Shown here: positions 13,926 to 19,402 of the stretch, one piece after another | Layout of the letters: every line of letters begins with the position of its first letter | How positions within the stretch are numbered: the stretch's first letter is position 1 | Assembly (NCBI GenBank): GCA_044358835.1 | Contig: JBIKNF010000025.1 | Coordinates: 1 to 19,402 of the forward strand | Direction of reading: 5' to 3' | DNA: 19,402 nucleotides | DNA from: JAJTHC01 sp044358835 | Lineage (GTDB): Bacteria > Cyanobacteriota > Vampirovibrionia > Vampirovibrionales > JAJTHC01 | Position numbers and translations under genes: made by a program | Notes under the pieces: generated by a model | The model's input: only the letters and a program-made list of their open reading frames with translations | Told to the model about the DNA's origin: nothing | Database searches by the model: none

Positions 13926-15461
13926 CTATGAACGCGCGGTTACCAACTGCGCTGGAGGAGACATCGGGTAGTAATTCGGTGCAGACCAATTATAGGCGAT
14001 GTTGTCCAAAATACGCTGAACCTGCTGATGCAATTCTTCAGAGGGCAACGACTTTTCTTGTAAGTCTTTTTTCAAGTTACGCAAGGCATGTTCCAACTGC
14101 GAACGTTCACTAATGGCCTTGAAATGTGGTTCAAGGACGGTCAACTTGTACGTTTCATACTGCTTTTCCGTTTCCGCATTTAAACGAGTCACCTCAATTT
14201 CACGCAAACCTTCCACCAAAAATTGCGTGGTGCGCAACATCACACCCATGGCCACAAATAATCCGGCCATCACAAATCCCTTTTTAGATTGAAAGAAATG
14301 CAACAACACCGCTTCCGTATTTTGTGGGGCAAGAGTATTCTTAATACTAAATTGTTTTTCCCTTATCGATTGATTGATTAGTTCAGGATTTTTTTGTAAC
14401 TTGTCTTGTAAGGGCTTTACTACTTGGGCCATACTTTCACGTATTGCTTTTACGGCATACAAAACTATCGTCGTCATGGTGAAACCTAGGCCAGTGCCCA
14501 CCGCATTGAGCGACCATCGCGACGCCTTTTTAAAATCAACAGGAGAATCGTCCTTGTTTTGAAGGGGTTTGATGTAGGAATCGCTTGTACTTGGGTGAGT
14601 CTTTTTATGTTTTGTTTGATGAGGGTTTTGCGAAGAAATGGCTAGGCTTTCACCTTGTCTGGCTTGACGAGGGAGGGGTCTTCGGTTTTGAGGGAGAATC
14701 GCAAAATTGCTTTGCTTATGTCTAAAGTCGTCCTGCTGACGTGTTTTTCTAGGGTCGTTCAATTGAGGTAGGCATTCAAAGGGTAAGGGTGAAAGGTAGG
14801 TTTCCGCATTCGGGATGCCTTCATCTGCCAAGATCTGTCGGATTTGGGTTTCTGCATAGGTGTGATTGTCGTCATCAATCTGCGTTTTGGCTTCAATTGA
14901 TTGTTGATACGCCGTGCTTAAATTGCCGACTAAATTCGCGCGAATCTGACTTTCTTGCCAACGCACCCACACTTCTTGCAAGCCACTTAGCACATTACTG
15001 GCGAGGTAGCTGACGCCTAAAACGGCTGTAGCTCCTAAGGCGGGCTTGGTTAAATGGGGCGCCAATACAGGAATCATCATCATTAAAACCGCAGGATCCG
15101 CCAAAAAAGCAACCAATTCATTTTGATGATTATGCGGATGCCCCTGCGATGGTTGGTTCAAATGTTCCAAATTATCCACAACCGTCCCCAAAGAAGCTAA
15201 ACTTTTGGCATGTTGGGGCAACGGGTGACGCATCCATAAAGGGGCCAGTAACAGAGCCCCTAACACTCCTAAGCCTGTGGCAACCAAAAACTCCGAAGGC
15301 TTGGGAATCGCGGTTTTCGTGGTCGCACTTTTTGGTGTGTTTAGCGCATAGGCATTAGATGTAGGCAATGAGGCGTGAGGGGGGGAATGCCCCTGTTTCT
15401 GAAGCGAAGGGCGTTCAGTTAAAGGAAACAATGAAGGCGTTGAAAGGGGCGACGAATACAT
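13926..15461 (-). CDS. Large membrane protein of unknown function with coiled coil
   Basis: A 511-aa protein from the ATG at 15461; family not recognised. Ser/Pro/Thr-rich N-terminus (1-55). Hydrophobic segments near 57-77, 119-136, 141-160, 321-339 and 394-410 suggest four or five membrane helices. A long polar, His/Gln-rich loop spans about 165-320. A charged, probably coiled-coil region lies at about 425-485, and the tail is Pro/Tyr-rich. The frame stays open to a TTG at 15509, but that start has no Shine-Dalgarno and a TATAAT box (15498-15503, minus strand) falls inside it. GGAAG lies 4 nt before the ATG at 15461, so the shorter start is chosen. Membrane location is inferred from hydrophobicity only. 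Confidence 0.75.
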   Translation of the reverse strand: MYSSPLSTPSLFPLTERPSLQKQGHSPPHASLPTSNAYALNTPKSATTKTAIPKPSEFLVATGLGVLGALLLAPLWMRHPLPQHAKSLASLGTVVDNLEHLNQPSQGHPHNHQNELVAFLADPAVLMMMIPVLAPHLTKPALGATAVLGVSYLASNVLSGLQEVWVRWQESQIRANLVGNLSTAYQQSIEAKTQIDDDNHTYAETQIRQILADEGIPNAETYLSPLPFECLPQLNDPRKTRQQDDFRHKQSNFAILPQNRRPLPRQARQGESLAISSQNPHQTKHKKTHPSTSDSYIKPLQNKDDSPVDFKKASRWSLNAVGTGLGFTMTTIVLYAVKAIRESMAQVVKPLQDKLQKNPELINQSIREKQFSIKNTLAPQNTEAVLLHFFQSKKGFVMAGLFVAMGVMLRTTQFLVEGLREIEVTRLNAETEKQYETYKLTVLEPHFKAISERSQLEHALRNLKKDLQEKSLPSEELHQQVQRILDNIAYNWSAPNYYPMSPPAQLVTARS

Positions 15462-15497
15462 AAAGCTTCCATCATAAAAATTAGAGAGTTTTGTTAA

Positions 15498-15503
15498 ATT
15501 ATA
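15498..15503 (-). promoter_or_regulatory. -10 box for the large membrane protein gene
   Basis: A perfect TATAAT on the minus strand, directly preceded by TG, with a weak -35. The predicted start near 15491 lies 30 nt upstream of the ATG at 15461 and argues against the longer TTG start. Confidence 0.5.
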
Positions 15504-15561
15504 CAACAAAAAAAGAAGCTGTATAGAATACTTGTGTAGAAACGCCAGCTAGCCTTTAAGC

Positions 15562-15592
15562 ATTTAGGGACCATCTAGGAACCATTTAGGGC
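15562..15592. repeat. 11-bp tandem repeat, nearly 3 copies
   Basis: ATTTAGGGACC (15562-15572), ATCTAGGAACC (15573-15583) and a partial ATTTAGGGC (15584-15592). The last unit contains the stop codon of the ArsC/Spx-like gene. Confidence 0.6.
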
Positions 15593-15957
15593 TTTTGCGC
15601 GTCAAAATAGGTGGCCATTTGCTTAGCGGCAAAGCCTGCAAAGGCATCCCCATTGCTGAACAAGGTAACGGGGCGCTTAATGAAGGTATATTCTTGTGCC
15701 ATGTACGCCAGTAGCTCTTCTGAGTTTAAGGTTTTTTCATGCAACCCCCACTGACGAAACTTCATGGCTCGTTTCGAAAAAAGCGCTTCAGGACTTCCCA
15801 CCGCGTCTGCCAAGCGCTTGACTTGCACATCGCTTAGGGGGGAAGACTTCAAGTCATGCACCACAGTAAAGCTCACGCCGTGGGCTTCTAAAAAGGCCTT
15901 GGCCTTTTGGCAGGTGGAACAATGGGGTAACCAATATAATTCAGCGCTTAGCGTCAT
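15586..15957 (-). CDS. ArsC/Spx-family thioredoxin-fold protein
   Basis: A 123-aa protein from the ATG at 15957. It has an N-terminal strand followed by C13-x2-C16 (CSTC) and a long helix, then FIKRPV (92-97) with the conserved Arg, and a C-terminal helical segment. This is the ArsC/Spx/YffB fold. Members include glutaredoxin-coupled arsenate reductases (usually a single catalytic Cys) and the redox regulator Spx (CxxC). The CxxC is Spx-like, but no regulatory partner is visible, so arsenate reduction and general redox roles are both open. AAAGGA (15965-15970) is 7 nt before the ATG; the frame runs 7 codons further to a TTG that lacks this spacing. It follows metG by 52 bp on the same strand and may be co-transcribed with it. 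Confidence 0.85.
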   Translation of the reverse strand: MTLSAELYWLPHCSTCQKAKAFLEAHGVSFTVVHDLKSSPLSDVQVKRLADAVGSPEALFSKRAMKFRQWGLHEKTLNSEELLAYMAQEYTFIKRPVTLFSNGDAFAGFAAKQMATYFDAQKP

Positions 15958-16009
15958 CCGTTTATCCTTTCCTTGCAAGTTTTACCAATTAAACGATTAA
16001 AATAAGGGA

Positions 16010-17617
16010 CTACTTCTTTTTTTCAGCCCCCACCAGTTCGCTGTCTAGCCTTGGAATCAACGGCCCTGTGGGATTCACGCGATGCGCGTGGGACGCTGAA
16101 AAACGCAACTGCTTCACATCTTCAAAGCTTGTGAAGGAATGGGTCGCAAAGCCCAACTGGTTCAGGATGTCTTGCGAAAGATTCGGCAACATCGGTTGAA
16201 ATAAAATCGCCACCACTCGCACGGCTTCTAAAACGGCAAACAACAAGGCGGCCAAACGCTCGGTTTGCCCTTCTTTATGGAGCGTCCATGGTTGCAAGTC
16301 GTTAATGGCACGATTGGCCAAGTCCACCCGTTCAAGCAATAGGCCCGCGACCTTTTGAAAATCAAAGGCTCTGTAGGCCGATTCCACCGCCTGTCGCAGT
16401 TCGCTTTGTTCTTGTAAGGCATCCAACACCGCTTCAGCACTTGAAGCGTTGTAGGGGGGTAGTTCACCGTTGAAGTACTTGCTCACCATTGAAAGGGATC
16501 GATTCAGCAGATTGCCCAAGTTATTGGCCAAATCCGCATTCACCTTGAGCTTAAACTCTTGAATGGAAAAATTGCCGTCTTGACCAAAGGGCGTGCAAGT
16601 CAATAAGTAATACCGCAGGGTATCCGCATTGAGCAGGTCATATTCGGCCGTAATTTCAAAGGGTGAAATAACGTTCCCCAGCGATTTCGAGATTTTAGCG
16701 TCTTCAAGCGTAATAAAGCCATGGGCAAAAATCGTTTTAGGCAAGGGAAGTTCCGCACTCATCAACATGGCTGGCCAATAAATGGCATGAAAACGCAAAA
16801 TGTCTTTGCCGATGATATGCACGGCATTGGGTTGACCTTCTGGAGTCTGCCAAAAACGCTGGAATAGTGCATCGTCCGCACTAAGGTAGTTAAGGCCACT
16901 TAAGTAGTTGGAAAGGGCATCAATCCACACATAAATGACTTGCTCTTCATCATTTGGCACTGGAATACCCCAGGTGACGGCTTTGGTACTGCGAGAAACG
17001 CTAATATCCTGTAGATTTTCAAGCATATTCAGCACTTCAGCCTTGCGAAAGGCGGGTTGCACAAAATCAGGATGCGACTCAAAATAATCCAACAGCGCTT
17101 GTTTATAATGGCTCAGCCGAAAAAAGTAATTTTCTTCAAGCACCACTTCTGGCACGGTTTTATGCACCAAGCAACGCCCTGTATCATCCAGGTCTCGTTC
17201 ATTTAAAAAGGCTTCACAGCCGGTGCAGTACTTGCCTTCATAACTCGCCTTGTAAATGTCGCCTTTGTTGAGTAAACGTTGCCATAATTGAGTCACCAAC
17301 GCGTAGTGCGATGCTTCAGTGGTGCGAATAAAACGATCATAAGCCACATCACAATGGTGCCACAGTTGGGTAAAGGATTGCGAGAGATCATCCACAAACG
17401 CCTTGGGCGATTGTTGATGTTTGGCGGCGTTTTGTTCGACTTTTATGCCATGTTCGTCCACCCCTGTTAGGAAGTAGGTGGGGATTTGCATGGCCTTAAA
17501 CGCACGAGCAATGGCGTCAGTGGCCATTTTTTCATAAGCATGACCCAAGTGGGGTTTGCCGTTGACGTAATCAATGGCGGTTGTAATATAGAGCGTTTCA
17601 TTACCTTGCGTTGTCAT
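16010..17617 (-). CDS. metG: Methionyl-tRNA synthetase
   Basis: Class I synthetase that charges tRNA-Met; cytosolic. The 535-aa protein has HLGH (23-26) as the HIGH motif, a zinc knuckle C131-x2-C134...C149-x2-H152, and KISKS (308-312) as the KMSKS loop. An alpha-helical anticodon-binding domain fills the C-terminal third. The CxxC/CxxH knuckle is, from memory, like the Thermus-type enzyme. It lacks the C-terminal tRNA-binding/dimerisation domain seen in E. coli and B. subtilis enzymes, consistent with the shorter type. No strong Shine-Dalgarno precedes the ATG at 17617; AAGG is 11 nt away. It follows rel by 142 bp, which contains a promoter candidate. Confidence 0.97.
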   Translation of the reverse strand: MTTQGNETLYITTAIDYVNGKPHLGHAYEKMATDAIARAFKAMQIPTYFLTGVDEHGIKVEQNAAKHQQSPKAFVDDLSQSFTQLWHHCDVAYDRFIRTTEASHYALVTQLWQRLLNKGDIYKASYEGKYCTGCEAFLNERDLDDTGRCLVHKTVPEVVLEENYFFRLSHYKQALLDYFESHPDFVQPAFRKAEVLNMLENLQDISVSRSTKAVTWGIPVPNDEEQVIYVWIDALSNYLSGLNYLSADDALFQRFWQTPEGQPNAVHIIGKDILRFHAIYWPAMLMSAELPLPKTIFAHGFITLEDAKISKSLGNVISPFEITAEYDLLNADTLRYYLLTCTPFGQDGNFSIQEFKLKVNADLANNLGNLLNRSLSMVSKYFNGELPPYNASSAEAVLDALQEQSELRQAVESAYRAFDFQKVAGLLLERVDLANRAINDLQPWTLHKEGQTERLAALLFAVLEAVRVVAILFQPMLPNLSQDILNQLGFATHSFTSFEDVKQLRFSASHAHRVNPTGPLIPRLDSELVGAEKKK

Positions 17618-17687
17618 AAGGGGTTATGCCTTTTCGCCCTAAGGAGCGACCACCGCTTCGACACAGCCCGAAGCCTCACAAGAGTTT

Positions 17688-17696
17688 ATTCTAACA
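17688..17696 (-). promoter_or_regulatory. Extended -10 promoter candidate for metG
   Basis: On the minus strand, TGTTAGAAT fits TGn plus TAGAAT. A leader of about 64 nt would follow, containing a perfect 6-bp hairpin GCTTCG/CGAAGC (17655-17674). The leader has no visible T-box sequence. Confidence 0.45.
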
Positions 17697-17759
17697 GAAA
17701 CACGCTGATTTGGCGAAACATCCTACATTTAATGGGCGTCAGGCAAGCGCTTGTGGTGA

Positions 17760-19402
17760 CTACTTGTTCATGCGGTAGCGAGAGCGCTTGACGGCAATGA
17801 CATCAGGCAGTTGCTTGATGTTGCGAATCAACTTTTCCAGCTCTTCAAGGTTTTTGACTTCAAGCCCCAGCTCAATATACACACTTTTTTCCCCGCTTAA
17901 GCGCTTGCAATTGGCGGAAAAAATGTTCACTTGCATATCCGACACTTTCGCCAACACGTCTTTAAACACCCCCACTTGATCCATCACCTGCATTTCAAGC
18001 AACACATTGTGAAGGGTTTGTTGCATTTCAATGGCCCCCGTCCACGAAAGGTTCATCACGCGCTGGGGGTTGGCTTGCACAATGTTCATGCAATCGTCCC
18101 GATGGATCATCACCCCGCGGCTACGGGTCACAATGCCCACAATGGCATCCCCCGGAACAGGCATACAACAACGCGCAATATGGTACTGCAAGCCTTTTAG
18201 GGCTTGTAAAGAACCACTCGCATTAAAGGAATCGACCGTAGGGCCTTGTTTTTCGAGTTTTGCCAGCTCTTCGGCAAAGCGTTCGCTGGTACTGTTTTTC
18301 GCCTGCAAGGCTTCAGGGCTTTGCGAGTTGGGTAAATCCACATAGCCGTGTTCTTTTAAATGTTCGGCTTGCTCGGCTTGAATCTGGGCGTGGTGATCGG
18401 ATGTCGTTGAAACGATCTTGCCCTTTTTCACACGGTTAATAATGCGAGACAGCGTGATTTCACCATAACCCAAAGCAACATAAAGGTCTTCGATATTCTT
18501 ATAGTTGAGTTCGTTGGCCACTTCAAGCATTTTGCCTGATTTAACGAGGGCATCGACCTTGGCGCGGGTGAGATCCGCTTCAAGCAGTTGGCGTCCTTGG
18601 GTTTCGTGTTGATCCCGATAATGCTTTTTGTACCAGTGACGAATGCGGTTTTTCGCTTGTTGCGTGACTACAAAGTTCACCCAATCTAGGCGAGGCGTGG
18701 CTTTTTTATTGGTGATAATCTCAATAATATCGCCGTTTTGAAGTTCCGTGTCCAACGGTACCATTTTTTCGTTAACAATCGCCCCCGCACAACGATTGCC
18801 CACTTCGCTATGAATGCGAAAAGCGAAATCCACAGGCGTGCATCCACGAGGCAAGCTAATGACGGTGCCTTTCGGCGTAAACACGAAGACTTGGTCAGGG
18901 AAAAGATCCAGCTTCACATTTTCGACAAACTCTAGCGCTGTATCGGCATTGGCTTGCATTTCCACCAACTGCTTCAACCAACTGAGCTTTTCATCTTCTT
19001 TAGAACTTTGATACGCGGTAGCCTCATCGCCAAAACGCTTATAGTGAAAGTGGGCAGCAATACCAAATTCCGCCACTTTGTGCATTTTTTCCGTGCGAAT
19101 CTGCACTTCCACAGGGCGTTTATTCGGCCCAATAATCGTGGTGTGCAAAGACTGATAGAAATTGCTTTTCGGCATGGCAATGTAATCTTTAAAACGCCCA
19201 GCGACAGGCGTATATTGATGGTGAATAATCCCCAAGACTTCATAGCATTGGGCTTCGGTCTGCACAATGACTCGCAGGGCGGAAATATCAAAAATATCGT
19301 TGAGCTCTTTTTTTTGTGAACTCATTTTCTTGTATATGCTGTAGTAATTCTTCAAACGGCTATAGATTTTAGAATGAATGTTATGTTGCAAAAGTCCTTT
19401 TT
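17760..19402 (-). CDS. rel: Bifunctional-type (p)ppGpp synthetase/hydrolase, 5' end outside window
   Basis: Stringent-response enzyme that makes and, in full-length form, degrades (p)ppGpp. The reading frame is still open at the right edge, so the N-terminal HD hydrolase domain is not seen. Visible in order: the synthetase domain with YYSIYKKM, RFKDYIAMPKSN and the catalytic VEVQIRT segment; a TGS domain (about 18720-18905) ending in NGDIIEI; a helical region; a Cys-rich segment HIARCCMPVPGD (about 18145-18180); and a C-terminal ACT domain (about 17760-17990). The basic RFKD form of the synthetase loop, rather than the ExDD of E. coli RelA, is the type found in Rel/SpoT enzymes. It lies upstream of metG on the same strand. 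Confidence 0.93.
   Translation of the reverse strand, partial: KGLLQHNIHSKIYSRLKNYYSIYKKMSSQKKELNDIFDISALRVIVQTEAQCYEVLGIIHHQYTPVAGRFKDYIAMPKSNFYQSLHTTIIGPNKRPVEVQIRTEKMHKVAEFGIAAHFHYKRFGDEATAYQSSKEDEKLSWLKQLVEMQANADTALEFVENVKLDLFPDQVFVFTPKGTVISLPRGCTPVDFAFRIHSEVGNRCAGAIVNEKMVPLDTELQNGDIIEIITNKKATPRLDWVNFVVTQQAKNRIRHWYKKHYRDQHETQGRQLLEADLTRAKVDALVKSGKMLEVANELNYKNIEDLYVALGYGEITLSRIINRVKKGKIVSTTSDHHAQIQAEQAEHLKEHGYVDLPNSQSPEALQAKNSTSERFAEELAKLEKQGPTVDSFNASGSLQALKGLQYHIARCCMPVPGDAIVGIVTRSRGVMIHRDDCMNIVQANPQRVMNLSWTGAIEMQQTLHNVLLEMQVMDQVGVFKDVLAKVSDMQVNIFSANCKRLSGEKSVYIELGLEVKNLEELEKLIRNIKQLPDVIAVKRSRYRMNK

Noticed and set aside
15462..15509. TTG start at 15509 for the large membrane protein
   Set aside because: No Shine-Dalgarno, and a consensus -10 box lies within the extension.

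Overview
The window is ordinary bacterial chromosome, tightly packed, with sigma70-type promoters, Shine-Dalgarno sites and intrinsic terminators. Conserved genes are icd (with the Thermus/Rickettsia-type C-terminal extension), dnaE, queE, nadB, metG and a bifunctional-type (p)ppGpp synthetase/hydrolase. Set among them are several proteins I cannot name, including two multi-pass membrane proteins. The mix is compatible with a Vampirovibrionia/Melainabacteria-like lineage, but that is a low-confidence inference from gene content only; no 16S or other marker is present.

Layout. 1-1780: icd with promoter and terminator. 1786-1904: a double-palindrome REP-like element. 2000-3922: a small unknown gene, a protein with a Thr/Glu-Asn-Gly repeat, and a tail-to-tail ATP-grasp ligase of the MvdC/MvdD/RimK type. 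4075-4809: a secreted ankyrin-repeat protein. 4919-5070: first copy of a 152-bp structured repeat, just upstream of dnaE (5110-8550). 8595-9467: an unknown membrane protein. 9536-9687: second copy of the structured repeat, upstream of the queE-nadB operon (9794-12180). 12182-12262: a tRNA-Leu with the unusual anticodon AAG, minus strand. 12464-13237: an alpha/beta hydrolase with terminator. 13515-13883: a small helical protein. On the minus strand from the right edge: rel (truncated by the window), metG, an ArsC/Spx-like protein and a large unknown membrane protein.

Most of the genes are housekeeping: TCA cycle (icd), replication (dnaE), queuosine precursor and NAD synthesis (queE-nadB, joined by a TAATG overlap), translation (metG, tRNA-Leu) and the stringent response (rel). 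The three items most worth following are the two-copy structured repeat, whose base changes between copies preserve pairing in several stems; the ATP-grasp ligase next to a repeat protein that could be its peptide substrate; and the A34-containing tRNA-Leu.
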